Origin: Tritrichomonas musculus
Taxonomy: Eukaryota > Parabasalia > Tritrichomonadida > Tritrichomonadidae
Assembly (NCBI GenBank): GCA_039105265.1
Contig: JAPFFF010000039.1
Coordinates: 310,001-374,000, forward strand
Direction of reading: 5' to 3'
Length of the DNA: 64,000 nucleotides
This document shows positions 48,477-58,781 of this stretch, one piece after another. How positions within the stretch are numbered: position 1 is the stretch's first letter; each line of letters opens with the position of its first letter. The notes beneath the pieces were generated by a model. The model was given only the letters and a program-made list of their open reading frames with translations, was not told the DNA's origin and made no database searches. Position numbers and translations under genes: made by a program.

Positions 48477-50909
48477 ATGTCTTCAAGTAATCTTCCACCT
48501 CCTATTCCCAATTTTTCAAAAGGTGAAACCCCAAGCCCAACTCACAAACTACGTATGCCATCATCAGAAGGTCGTAGAAATAGTTTTTCTGGTTCAACTA
48601 CTAAAACATTTCAAAATCCTCAAGCCCCTTCAGAACCTATCAGTCCATCACAAGCTTCTTCTCCACGACAACGTAGGCCACAACAAGCATCACTAATCAA
48701 ACAAATTAAGAATCTTTCTGATAATGAAGGAGCTTACAAAATACCAAACATATCGCAAAATCGTACAAAGTTAATTTTGGAAATTCTTGAAAGAAATGAT
48801 GTACGTGAAATGTTATACAAAAGATGTGATAATTGCTGTATTTTTCCAACAGAAAAGAATATGGATAACAAATCTTTCGATGAGCAGAAATTTATGAGAC
48901 GAGAATACCCATCCTATTTTTCTACAGATAGGCAATTTTTCCGATTTTTGATGCATCAATTTAGCGATGCTCTTCAAGGAGTTGAAGATCGATTTCCAAG
49001 TTATTTTTCAATTGATAAACTAGATGATTATCAGATGGAAGGGATGATAAACGAACTTGATCTTTGGTTCACATTATTTGATGAGTGCATTGGTCAAGAA
49101 TCACAACATTCAAAGGTTAATTCTTATATCATGAAACAAATAATGGAAGTTTTTCAACAAGACTTTCTTTTATTAGTCAATCAGCTTAAGAAAGAGCGCA
49201 AAAAATATCAAGAAATGGCTGGCTCAAATGAAGGAAAAGAAGATCAATCTGAAGCAAGGAAATTAAACAAACAGCAAGATAAATTTGCCTTAGAAAATGC
49301 ACGTATCAAACGAGAAAATGCTAGTCTCCAAGAAGATTTGAAAAAGAGTCATATTGAGAAATTTGAACTAAAAAATCAACTTGATGAAGCTCATGATCAA
49401 ATAAACCAACTTTTAGAATCAATTAATCAATTAAGAGAAAGTGTTGCGGCAGGCCAAGAAAGTATTACTGAGATGATTAGAGAAAAGCCGAGCGAAGCTC
49501 TTGATGAAAAATTAACATCTGTTCCAAAAGATGTGTTAGAAACATGGACTCAATGCAGCCAATTTTTAACAGTAATTCTCAATGATGAATTAACTAATTT
49601 AGACTTCAATTCTTTATTCCTTGATAATCTTAAAAATAATGATGGAACCTTAGCCAAATATTTGTCTTTCCCTAAGCCAGATGTTTACAAGTTTATAGGA
49701 CAAAATGTACACTATTCAAAACTATTAAGCGCTATTAAAATTTTCAAGAAAGAAAATGATCCAAATACAATTTTTGATTTATTGTCTGGAAAAATTAGAG
49801 AATTGTTCAAAAAGTTCTCAATATTCTATAACAATCGAATTTTACAACACAGAAAAGGCGATAAAGAAAAACAATCGAAATTAAAAAAGCAGCTTAAGGA
49901 ATTAAAAGAAGTAAATCCTGATCAAAATTGGATGAAGTATTTCCTTAATAATTCGGAATTATATAACATACCAAAGAAAGGCACTCCAAATATTCAAAAT
50001 CAAATTCTTTTTATTTTCCAAAAATCAGCCGAACTAATGAAAAATGGATTAAATAAACCCCGAAATGTCTCAGAAGTCGTTAGAAAATGCTATAGTGGCG
50101 ATGAGTTAATTCTATTCCTTGCTCAACTTTCAAAACAGAGTGATAGCGATATTTGTGCTGATATGTTTCGTCAATTCGTTTCCAACGAACTTCCATATCA
50201 TATGTACCTCTATTACAGCAAGATAGTCACGTTAAACGAAAAATTAGATCTCATAAAACGAGTCGCCCTTTTATCTTCCCAATTTAAAGACTATGGGTTC
50301 ATAGAAATTCCTCAACAGAAGCGACGAAGCTTTGAATCAAAATACTGTTCCAGTCCAGTTACATTCCCAATATTTGTTTTAGCTATATACCAATTCATAA
50401 TAGAAAACATTGCTCTTGAAATTTCCAATACAATAAATCAGAAGGATTTAAATGGCTTCCTCAGAGATAAATACAACGATGATGATTTATGTGATTATCT
50501 TTTAGCAATATCTGAAAAAGATGATCCATCTATACTTGAATATGCGTCACTTTTATTCACTTTTAAGAAGGAACAATTCCCCAAAGCTCTCCGCGATTTT
50601 GATCCACAACAATCTAAACTTCTTCAATATATGTCAACTTTTGGACAAGAGAAAGAGAAAGAAAAGAAAAAACAGCCCAAAAAGAGTCGTTCAAAAAGTC
50701 CATCTCGTCATATTCGCCCTTCGAGCAATTTAGGCGATATACCTCAATTATCAATTCAAAATGAAAATGTTGACACTATTGGAGGTACTCATAATGAAGA
50801 TATACCTATTACAACCAAACAACCACTTCTTCTTGAAGAGGAAGAAGATGAAAAGGAAGTTAATGTATTGATTGATATTAATCTTCCCACCGACGATGAT
50901 GAGGAATAA
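48477..50909 (+). CDS. coiled-coil protein of unknown function (810 aa)
   Basis: 810 residues from the first ATG. Residues 1-70 are Pro/Ser-rich (LPPPIPNFSKG, SPSQASSPRQRRP). Residues about 235-335 form a heptad-type coiled coil (QQDKFALENARIKREN, KSHIEKFELKNQLDEAHDQINQLL). A long alpha-helical region without recognised domain follows to about 740, and the tail holds a basic stretch (KKKQPKKSRSKSPSR) and an acidic end (LLLEEEEDEKE, TDDDEE). No signal peptide or membrane segment. I do not recognise the family; trichomonad-specific cytoskeletal or trafficking scaffolds look like this, but that is only a resemblance. Intact gene, standing alone before the tRNA. Confidence 0.85.
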   Translation: MSSSNLPPPIPNFSKGETPSPTHKLRMPSSEGRRNSFSGSTTKTFQNPQAPSEPISPSQASSPRQRRPQQASLIKQIKNLSDNEGAYKIPNISQNRTKLILEILERNDVREMLYKRCDNCCIFPTEKNMDNKSFDEQKFMRREYPSYFSTDRQFFRFLMHQFSDALQGVEDRFPSYFSIDKLDDYQMEGMINELDLWFTLFDECIGQESQHSKVNSYIMKQIMEVFQQDFLLLVNQLKKERKKYQEMAGSNEGKEDQSEARKLNKQQDKFALENARIKRENASLQEDLKKSHIEKFELKNQLDEAHDQINQLLESINQLRESVAAGQESITEMIREKPSEALDEKLTSVPKDVLETWTQCSQFLTVILNDELTNLDFNSLFLDNLKNNDGTLAKYLSFPKPDVYKFIGQNVHYSKLLSAIKIFKKENDPNTIFDLLSGKIRELFKKFSIFYNNRILQHRKGDKEKQSKLKKQLKELKEVNPDQNWMKYFLNNSELYNIPKKGTPNIQNQILFIFQKSAELMKNGLNKPRNVSEVVRKCYSGDELILFLAQLSKQSDSDICADMFRQFVSNELPYHMYLYYSKIVTLNEKLDLIKRVALLSSQFKDYGFIEIPQQKRRSFESKYCSSPVTFPIFVLAIYQFIIENIALEISNTINQKDLNGFLRDKYNDDDLCDYLLAISEKDDPSILEYASLLFTFKKEQFPKALRDFDPQQSKLLQYMSTFGQEKEKEKKKQPKKSRSKSPSRHIRPSSNLGDIPQLSIQNENVDTIGGTHNEDIPITTKQPLLLEEEEDEKEVNVLIDINLPTDDDEE

Positions 50910-51290
50910 TTTTTTTCTGTACGGCAATCAAAGGAATAATATTATAAAAAAAATTTCCTACCAAGTTTCTTACGCACTCATTATGCTTTAATTATAACTT
51001 TTACTGAACATTCACTTTAATTGACTACTACAACGAGAAATTTATGCTGCATTTTCATTGAAATGCTATATTATTTTAATACTTTGTTTAATATATTTAT
51101 TATGATAAAAATAATGTTTTATAATACATTTTATCGTCTTTTGCTAAAGATAAATTGCTAATCAAAAATTATCAACCTTAAGAAATTCAAACCATTAATG
51201 GCAAAAGTAAAAAAAGCTTATATTGTATAAAGGTAAAAAATGAACAGATAGTTTTTTTCATCTAAGTTTTTCTAACGCCTTAGAATGTTA
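50910..51290. other. spacer before tRNA-Met
   Basis: AT-rich, no gene seen. Confidence 0.5.
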
Positions 51291-51365
51291 AGCGATGTGG
51301 AACAGTTGGTTTAGTTCGTGAGGCTCATAACCTCAAGGTCGGTGGTTCGAGTCCACTCATCGCTC
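51291..51365 (+). tRNA. tRNA-Met (CAT), elongator type
   Basis: Cloverleaf of 75 bases without intron: acceptor AGCGATG pairs with CATCGCT; D arm GAAC/GTTC; anticodon stem TGAGG/CCTCA with loop CTCATAA (anticodon CAT); T arm GGTGG/CCACT with loop TTCGAGT. The discriminator is C, followed by a T-run terminator. The normal TTC T-loop and the anticodon stem without three G-C pairs favour elongator over initiator tRNA. Confidence 0.95.
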
Positions 51366-51389
51366 TTTTTTTTTCTATATATAGAAAAT

Positions 51390-54300
51390 ATGGCACAAAA
51401 TTTCATATCAATGAATGACAATCTCGATTTGGATAAATTGATGAAAAAGATACCAAATGATTTTCTAAGAAAGATATATTTACAATTTTCTTATAAATAT
51501 TATTCTTCCGAAGTTTTTAATTCACTATCGGTTTGCTCAAAAATTGATTTTAAAGATATTTTTCTTTTTTCTTCCAATAGTAAGTTTATAACATATTCTT
51601 TTACAAATGTTTTTGAAATCAAAGAAAATTATGATATTAAAGATTCATCAAATAATGCTCTATCATCAAATCAGGTTAACAATGTCATTATATGTTCAGA
51701 AAAGACTTGTTTTATTTTAAATCAAGTTGATTCTGAACAAATTAAAAAATATTTTGATTATCTCAGGACACAACAATTTTCTTTATTAAATGCTAGTTCA
51801 AACATAAAAAATGCAATAGGAACGGATATAAATATTCATTCAAACGAAGAAATACACAACTTTTGCGATGAATTCCATAAAGATATTGAATCATACAAAT
51901 TCATTAAATACACAATTAGGCCAATAATTTGCTATTTAATTCGCCGTAATTTTCAGCCATTCCGAAATTTCACAGATCCATCATTCTTCACATTTTCACA
52001 CACAACAAAATTTGAAGAATTCAAAATTAAAGAAAAAATAAGATCACTTTTGAATACTTTTGATGACCAAATAACCTCAGAAATTATACAAAGCATCAAA
52101 AACATAGAAAAAAGTCACCAAAATGAAATGAAACAAAAAACATTCAACAAAAAAGAATTCATTTTTTTAAGAAAGTTATTTGCAAATGGCAAATCGACTT
52201 ACAACCTTGTTTTACACAGAGAAAGCCTGACTATTTTCATGATGAAGGAATTTATTAACGTTGATGACAAATTCAAGAATCGAGAAATGAATTTTTGTTT
52301 AGAATACAATCATCGTTGTTTTTCACATTTTTATGGGACTGTCCAAAACATGAAGAATGAAAATATTGGAGTTCTCTATGAATTCCTATGCAACAACACA
52401 TTGAAGGCAAATACTGATACTGACAACTTTTTTATTTTAATGACAATGAATCGACTTTTTCAAGGCATTGAATATCTTCAAAGTAAATCATTGATTCATC
52501 GAGATCTTAAGCCAGAAAACATTCTTCTTGATCAAGATAATGTAGCTTTTATAATTGACTTCGAAACAATTCGTAAAATTAATGATGAAGACGATCCTGA
52601 TGCGAAAACAATGACATTTGATTTCGCAACATTTTCTTATTCATCACCAGAGCAAGATAAAGGTGACCAATTGGTATCTTTCCCAACTGACGTTTACTCA
52701 TTTGGCAATATTATTTATTATTTGTATGAAAAAGAAAACAATATAAAATCATATTCAAACAAAGATAATTTGGAAATCAAAAAGATGAAAAATGCTTCGA
52801 AAAACATTCAAAATTTGTTTGAAAGATGCATTGTTACCAATCAAGATGAGAGAATAAAAATACAAGACATTAAGAAAATAATTAAAAATGAGTTCAATTC
52901 ATTTGAAAATATTGAAAACTTGTTTTTAAAAGATGAAAGTATTCAAGTAAATTCATCTTTAATTAATTATTTCTTCGAGTTCCTTTACATCAATAAAGAT
53001 AATGATTCTGATTTAGATAAATGCATGAAATACATTCACGCTTTCCATAATTTGTTAAAAGAAAAGGAAAAGGAAGACATTTCTTCTTTGTATTTCCAAC
53101 TAGCAACATGTTTTGTGCCACAAAACGAAAATTGCATTAAGCCTGACTATTATAAAGTTATCCATTACTTGAAAAAGGCTGCAGACTTGAATAATGTATT
53201 GGCAATGTCAGAATTAGGCTCCTTGTATCTGGTTGGACATGGTGTTGAAAAAGACGTCGAAAAAGCGAATTATTATCTTGAATTGGCAGCTAAACAAGGA
53301 GATTTAAATGCAATTAATAGCTTAGGAAGTATGTATCTTAATAGACAAGATTACGATAAAGCCAAAGAATGTTATGAATTATTGGCCCAAAAAAAAGATC
53401 CTCGTGGCTTTACATGTTTAGGTATCATTTATATAAATGGATTTGGTGTCGAGGAAGATATTGCAATGGCCAAGTATTATTTTGAATTGGCAGCACAACA
53501 AAATGATCCAAATGGCTTGTATAACCTTGGCAGCATTTACTTGAATGTTCCTGTTTACAGAGATATCAACAAAGCTTTGCTTTATCTTATAAAAGCTTCT
53601 GAACTAAATAATCCATTAGCACTTTTTAATCTAGGATTACTATATTTGAATGACTTACAAGATTACACAAAAGCTAGATATTACTTAGAAAAATCGGCTG
53701 AATTATTCAAAAATACAGATGCAATTACAAATTTGGGCATCATTTATTTTAATGGTTATGGTGTTAAAAAAGATTTTTACAAAGCTAAAGAATACTTAGA
53801 TCTTGCTATGCAACAAGGGAATATTAATGCTGTTGTTAATTTAGGTTATTTTTACAAAGATACATCTAATCCTATGTATAACCTTTCAAAAGCAGCACAT
53901 TTTTTTGAACAGGCAGCTAAACATAATCATCCAGCTTCATTCATGGAGCTAGCAACAATTTATGAAAAAAAACATAATTATAAAGAAGTCGCAAAATATT
54001 TGAAAAAAGCAGCAAATATTGGTAATCAATATGCAATTTTTAATTTAGGAAAGCTTTATTATGAAGGACGTGGTGTTGAACGTGATATTAATACAGCTGA
54101 AAAATACTTTCAAAAGGCAGCAGCTTCGAATAATCCTAATATTTTATATAACATAGGCTTAGCTTATGATGATGATGATTTCACCAAAGCCGAATATTAT
54201 TATAAACTTGCAGCTCAACAAAACAACGCAGATGCTATATTTAATCTAGGCAATCTTTATTATAAAAACAATGATTATAAAAATGCTTTTTATTACTTCG

Positions 54301-56378
54301 ATTTAGCTGCAAAATTATATAATTATAGTGATGCCTTTTTATTTTTAGGAATTTGTTATTCAAATGGATTCGGTGTTGAAAAAAACTATCAATATGCGTG
54401 CTATTATTATGAACAAGCTGCAATATGTGGCAGTTCAGATGCATGCGTGAATTTAGCAAACATTTATATCAAAGGAAATGGTATAAATAAAGATTTAACG
54501 AAAGCTGAATTTTATTTGAAACAAGCATTTCAATTAGGCGATCCCGTTGCAATGCTAAATCTTGGAATTTTATATAATGAAGGCATTATAGAACAAAATT
54601 ATGTAAAAGCGAGAGAATATTTTGAAATAGCAGCTGCTTATGATATTCCTGGAGCTATTTATAATCTAGGATTTATTTATTTATTAGGACTTGGCGTTGA
54701 AAGGGACTACCAGAAAGCAAGAAAGTTTTTTGAAAAACTAGAAAAAAGAGAAAATAATTCATTGGCACTTTTGAATTTGGCCTATATTTATTTAGGAGGC
54801 CTTGGTGTTCCAAAAGACATACCTAGAACCATGCATTATTATGAACTTGCAGCGAAACAAGGCAATGCAACAGCATTGCTAAATTTAGGAACAATGTATT
54901 CACAAGGAAATGGCGTTGAGCAAAATTATGAAAAGGCAATTGAATATTACAAAAAATCAGCCAAGTTACAAAATTCTTTTGCTTATCTGTGTCTTGGAGA
55001 TCTTTATGAGAATGGCAAAGGCGTTCCACAAGATTACTTGAAAGCGAAGAAGTATTACGAAATATCATCACGTATGAACAATTCATATGCACTTTTATCA
55101 TTAGGACAACTTTACGAAAAAGGTCTCGGTGTCAAACAAAACTATTTTACAGCACTACAATATTATACGTTATCATCTAAATTAAACAATTCTGAAGCTT
55201 TCTTTTATCTTGCAACGTTGTATTCAACTGTCATTCCTTCTGAACCCGACATTCCAAAAACGATTCAATTATTGAATAAATGCATTGAAACATATTCAGA
55301 AAAATGGATTGATAGCGATTCTGTTCACCACATCCCAGAAAAGTTTGTGTATCGTTCAAAAAATGATCTCGGACTGATTTATTTAACTTTTTATAACGAT
55401 ATTGATAAAGCTACAAACTTTTTGAAAGAAGCAGCATTTCAAGAATTTCCATTTGCACAAAATAATTTTGGTTTATTAAATCAATTCTATTTGAATAATG
55501 TTGATAATGCCAAATACATGTACCAAAAGGCTTCGAAAAACGGCTTTTATCTCGCTGAATACAACCTTGGATATTTGATGGAGAAAGATGATAAAATGAT
55601 TGATGCTCTTGATCATTATATAAAAGCTTCTGATAATGAGGATCAACCTTTAATTTTCCACAACTTTGAACATGTTGATTTGAGGCTTGAGACTTCGAAG
55701 ACGTTTATTATTTGCATGACGAATTTGAAAATTTGCTATTTTTATTTGTCACAGCCAGATAAAGCTGAAGCTGCAAGAAAATATTTCATAAGATCATTCT
55801 CCAAAATAATATCAGACAAAGATAAATTCATGTTTCATTTTAATATTATTAATAATAATGACAAACAAAATCCTTTCTCTTATCTAAAAAGCTTCATTTT
55901 AAACTCTCCAAAATTTAATCTAATAAACCAGCCTGATTTGAATCCTGAGATAAAAAAAATAATTTCTGAATGTGGTGATGACTTGCATTTGCACTTCAAT
56001 TGCAGCGATGAAGAGTGCAGATTTGCTATTGAAGATCCAGGTGAATTGTTCGATTCTGTTTTGAGTCATGAAATTGAAAATCATCTAAATTGTGAATGTC
56101 TTGATGATTGTTGTGAAGAACAGACTTTGAATGATTGCAGATATGAAACAACGAATTTAATTAGAGATCAAAATAAAGATATCAAAGATATATTTTTAGA
56201 TGAAATTTTAGACATTATTCAAGTGATGGAATCAATACTGTACAGTGATAGATACAGCATTTTATTTGGTCGGATCTCACTATTTGTAGGAAAAAATAAA
56301 AGAAAAGAAAATATTTATCCGCGTGGTGAAAACATCAATGATTTATTCTATGAAGGATTTGGGTTTGATTTGTTGTAA
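51390..56378 (+). CDS. protein kinase with long Sel1-repeat array
   Basis: 1662 residues from the first ATG (51390), only 24 bases after tRNA-Met. The kinase domain spans about 265-510: Lys286 in FMMKEF, HRDLKPEN (370-377), DFE instead of DFG (390-392), SSPEQ and a DVYSFG motif. The catalytic Asp372 and metal-binding Asp390 are present, so activity is plausible despite the DFE change. About 23 Sel1 repeats follow (about 568-1417, e.g. AMSELGSLYLVGHGVEKD), forming a superhelical protein-binding scaffold. The last 240 residues include a Cys/His-rich patch (LHLHFNC, CECLDDCC) that might bind metal. No membrane span. Kinase-Sel1 fusions are a hallmark of Tritrichomonas/Trichomonas genomes; substrate unknown. 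Confidence 0.93.
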   Translation: MAQNFISMNDNLDLDKLMKKIPNDFLRKIYLQFSYKYYSSEVFNSLSVCSKIDFKDIFLFSSNSKFITYSFTNVFEIKENYDIKDSSNNALSSNQVNNVIICSEKTCFILNQVDSEQIKKYFDYLRTQQFSLLNASSNIKNAIGTDINIHSNEEIHNFCDEFHKDIESYKFIKYTIRPIICYLIRRNFQPFRNFTDPSFFTFSHTTKFEEFKIKEKIRSLLNTFDDQITSEIIQSIKNIEKSHQNEMKQKTFNKKEFIFLRKLFANGKSTYNLVLHRESLTIFMMKEFINVDDKFKNREMNFCLEYNHRCFSHFYGTVQNMKNENIGVLYEFLCNNTLKANTDTDNFFILMTMNRLFQGIEYLQSKSLIHRDLKPENILLDQDNVAFIIDFETIRKINDEDDPDAKTMTFDFATFSYSSPEQDKGDQLVSFPTDVYSFGNIIYYLYEKENNIKSYSNKDNLEIKKMKNASKNIQNLFERCIVTNQDERIKIQDIKKIIKNEFNSFENIENLFLKDESIQVNSSLINYFFEFLYINKDNDSDLDKCMKYIHAFHNLLKEKEKEDISSLYFQLATCFVPQNENCIKPDYYKVIHYLKKAADLNNVLAMSELGSLYLVGHGVEKDVEKANYYLELAAKQGDLNAINSLGSMYLNRQDYDKAKECYELLAQKKDPRGFTCLGIIYINGFGVEEDIAMAKYYFELAAQQNDPNGLYNLGSIYLNVPVYRDINKALLYLIKASELNNPLALFNLGLLYLNDLQDYTKARYYLEKSAELFKNTDAITNLGIIYFNGYGVKKDFYKAKEYLDLAMQQGNINAVVNLGYFYKDTSNPMYNLSKAAHFFEQAAKHNHPASFMELATIYEKKHNYKEVAKYLKKAANIGNQYAIFNLGKLYYEGRGVERDINTAEKYFQKAAASNNPNILYNIGLAYDDDDFTKAEYYYKLAAQQNNADAIFNLGNLYYKNNDYKNAFYYFDLAAKLYNYSDAFLFLGICYSNGFGVEKNYQYACYYYEQAAICGSSDACVNLANIYIKGNGINKDLTKAEFYLKQAFQLGDPVAMLNLGILYNEGIIEQNYVKAREYFEIAAAYDIPGAIYNLGFIYLLGLGVERDYQKARKFFEKLEKRENNSLALLNLAYIYLGGLGVPKDIPRTMHYYELAAKQGNATALLNLGTMYSQGNGVEQNYEKAIEYYKKSAKLQNSFAYLCLGDLYENGKGVPQDYLKAKKYYEISSRMNNSYALLSLGQLYEKGLGVKQNYFTALQYYTLSSKLNNSEAFFYLATLYSTVIPSEPDIPKTIQLLNKCIETYSEKWIDSDSVHHIPEKFVYRSKNDLGLIYLTFYNDIDKATNFLKEAAFQEFPFAQNNFGLLNQFYLNNVDNAKYMYQKASKNGFYLAEYNLGYLMEKDDKMIDALDHYIKASDNEDQPLIFHNFEHVDLRLETSKTFIICMTNLKICYFYLSQPDKAEAARKYFIRSFSKIISDKDKFMFHFNIINNNDKQNPFSYLKSFILNSPKFNLINQPDLNPEIKKIISECGDDLHLHFNCSDEECRFAIEDPGELFDSVLSHEIENHLNCECLDDCCEEQTLNDCRYETTNLIRDQNKDIKDIFLDEILDIIQVMESILYSDRYSILFGRISLFVGKNKRKENIYPRGENINDLFYEGFGFDLL

Positions 56379-57031
56379 TTATTATTTAAAGCTTAATTAG
56401 AATATACTTAACGGAGTAATCTCACTTTAAATTTAAATAAAATTTTAACTTAGAATTTTAATTTGTGTTTTTTTCAATTTTTTTTATCATTTCAATACAA
56501 CTTTTTGAAAATCGATCGAATATTAACAAGCCAAAAGCATGTTTCATCAATTTCCCTTTAAATATTTACTTTTACTAACAAAAATAATATATAATAATTA
56601 AATGACTATTATTCCCACAAAAAAAAGAGGCGATTTACCGATTCTTACAGCCATCCGCGGGGTATCGGCTTCGCTCGACGCCCGCTAGGCGGTATGTAGC
56701 CTCGGTAAAAATTGAAAATATAAAAAGAATAAAAATCTTTTTTTTTTTTTCAATCTCTCAAAAATTAAAATAATTGAGAGAAAAAATTATTCTCATTCAA
56801 TTTTTGAATGTACTTACAACAAGTCTCTTTTGGGTAATCAGTACCGGATTATTTCTTCTATTGCATGGAAAACTTTACATAGTTGTTGTATAATAAAATT
56901 TTCATTGCCTTAATTTCAATTTTTTATATCTACTAAAAACATTGTTTATTGGCATCTATTAAACAATGACTTTTAAGGTTGGCTGATTCATTTAAAAAGT
57001 TTATATATATATAAATGTTTATTGATGAAGT
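56379..57031. other. convergent intergenic region
   Basis: AT-rich spacer between two converging genes, containing the GC-rich foldable block at 56634-56709. No other feature. Confidence 0.5.
56634..56709. other. GC-rich palindromic block, ncRNA or cruciform
   Basis: Outer arms TTTACCGA (56634-56641) and TCGGTAAA (56702-56709) pair perfectly. Within, CCGC/GCGG, GGGG/GCCC and TCGGCTTCGCTCGA give further nested pairing, so most of the 76 bases can form one imperfect hairpin. It stands out sharply from its AT-rich surroundings. It may be a structured RNA, a shared transcription end for the two converging genes, or a short mobile element. Confidence 0.55.
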
Positions 57032-58396
57032 TTAAATTAACGTTCCATAAATTTCAAAGGATTCAAGCAACAAATAATATTGGCCATTCCAGTCTTGGCC
57101 AGTAGATTTCATTCTGATGTATTTGAATTCCTCTGAAGTTGGATGGTTCACTGCAAAAGTGTGAACAAGGCTGTTTCCATTCAAAAGTGGGCAGTTTGTC
57201 TCTTCATCAATTGTCACCCACGATTTGCCGTCCTCTGAGCCTTCGACAACCCAGCTCTTAGGATGGATGTTATTTGGATGTGTTTCGTACGATCGCACTG
57301 TGTAGTGGGTTGGAATTACTCGATGCTCTCTGAAATCAAAGCAAATCCAGTCATTTCGCTGGCCTCCTGAGTAGAAAAATTTGTCTTTGTCGTTAAAGAC
57401 AGCAACATTCCGTGGCTGATATGACTCATTGTTGCTGGCTACAGATGATGAAGTGAAACCAATTTCTTTGTCTATTTGGCCGCCAGTTTTTTCTTGGAAG
57501 TAATTGAATATTCCTTTCAGAAGCTTTTCATCCGTGTATTCAAATACTGTTCCTTTCTTCTGTGAACCTGTGTAACGGTTTTTGACATTACTGTCAGATT
57601 TTTCATTATAAAGACGTTTTGACAGATTTCGCCAGATTTCAATTGAAATGTCATTGATGTTGTACAACATCACAAACTCTTTCATCATTTCTTCAGATAC
57701 ATTCAAAAACAAAACGGTTTCATACAAAATTGAATAGATTGAACTTTTTGAATGCATATCGTTCGCAAATTTCAATAGTTGATCTTCATTTTTCAATAGG
57801 AGATGATCGTTTTTTAGAATGCTCATCAATATGTCAATTGGAAGGTTCATCGTCTCTTCTTCTTTCTTTTCAAAAAGTTCATTGAAATGAGAAGCTGCAA
57901 ATTCAATTTCCTTTGAAATTTGTGAACTGTAAAACTTTGAATAGAGATTGTGCTGCTGAAGAAGTGTTAATACGTTATCAACTGTGATTTCAGTAGTTGT
58001 ATTTAATGATCGGTGTTCAATGGACTCATTGCCAAGGATTTCAATGACTTCAGAAATAAATGGAATTTCATCTTCTGAAAGATTTGTGGAGATAAAGTTT
58101 GAAAGTTGAAGAATGCGTGAAAAATCGCCCGTATACTGTGTATTAATGACAAAAGTGTCAACTGTTGGATCATTTAAATGAATTTTACAAATAATTGGAG
58201 ATAAGAGATCGGCAAAAAAACGACTTGTCTTAAATTCTTGGCCATTGACAATGAATGAAAAGTCCTTTTCATATGTTTGAAAAGGTACTTTTAAAATGCT
58301 TGAAGGTTTAAGGCGCAATTGGCTTGTTTTACTCATTTCAACAAATTTTCCAAAATAAAGTATTGAAAAGAATGCCAAACTATTTTCATTATTCAT
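57032..58396 (-). CDS. BTB-like protein with C-terminal F5/8 type C domain
   Basis: 454 residues from the ATG at 58396; the in-frame Met21 (MSKTSQLRLK) is an alternative start and fits better how family members begin. Residues about 40-130 form a divergent BTB fold (KDFSFIVNGQEFKTSRFFADLLSP...), followed by a helical BACK-like region (about 150-270). Residues about 300-452 form an F5/8C (discoidin-like) sandwich (NDWICFDFREHRVIPTHYTVRSY, PKSWVVEGSEDGKSW, YLLLESFEIYGTL). Similar BTB-F5/8C proteins are abundant in trichomonads and are likely intracellular adaptors, since no signal peptide is present. No catalytic residues. Intact; faces the Sel1-kinase gene tail to tail. Confidence 0.88.
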   Translation of the reverse strand: MNNENSLAFFSILYFGKFVEMSKTSQLRLKPSSILKVPFQTYEKDFSFIVNGQEFKTSRFFADLLSPIICKIHLNDPTVDTFVINTQYTGDFSRILQLSNFISTNLSEDEIPFISEVIEILGNESIEHRSLNTTTEITVDNVLTLLQQHNLYSKFYSSQISKEIEFAASHFNELFEKKEEETMNLPIDILMSILKNDHLLLKNEDQLLKFANDMHSKSSIYSILYETVLFLNVSEEMMKEFVMLYNINDISIEIWRNLSKRLYNEKSDSNVKNRYTGSQKKGTVFEYTDEKLLKGIFNYFQEKTGGQIDKEIGFTSSSVASNNESYQPRNVAVFNDKDKFFYSGGQRNDWICFDFREHRVIPTHYTVRSYETHPNNIHPKSWVVEGSEDGKSWVTIDEETNCPLLNGNSLVHTFAVNHPTSEEFKYIRMKSTGQDWNGQYYLLLESFEIYGTLI

Positions 58397-58781
58397 TTTC
58401 TGTCGAAATTGTGATTAATTTTGGTATTATTTCAAGGAAATCTATATTATATCTGGGATTTAATCAAATATTGCAATTGATAGTTTGATTCTTACATGGT
58501 AAAATGTTTGATTTGTCCTCGGCTTTTGTGAAATCTATACATATATTTGCATCAGGTTAGTTAAATTTTGGAAATTTAACAATTTTTTTAAAAAAATTAT
58601 ATTTTTTTCATTTTCTGCATCCCATATAAATTATGTAAAATATTTGCCCCTTTTATAATTTGATCAATTTCATTTCTCTTGTATTCTCCAAAAGAGCAAT
58701 GAGCGTACCTTAATAAATGAAATCCTTCATGATTATAAACAAATGAAAGATATTAACATCTAGATTTTATTGATGTAAGTA
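58397..58781. other. AT-rich spacer
   Basis: No gene recognised. TCACAATTT on the minus strand (about 58408-58416) is a possible Inr for the BTB-F5/8C gene. Confidence 0.4.
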
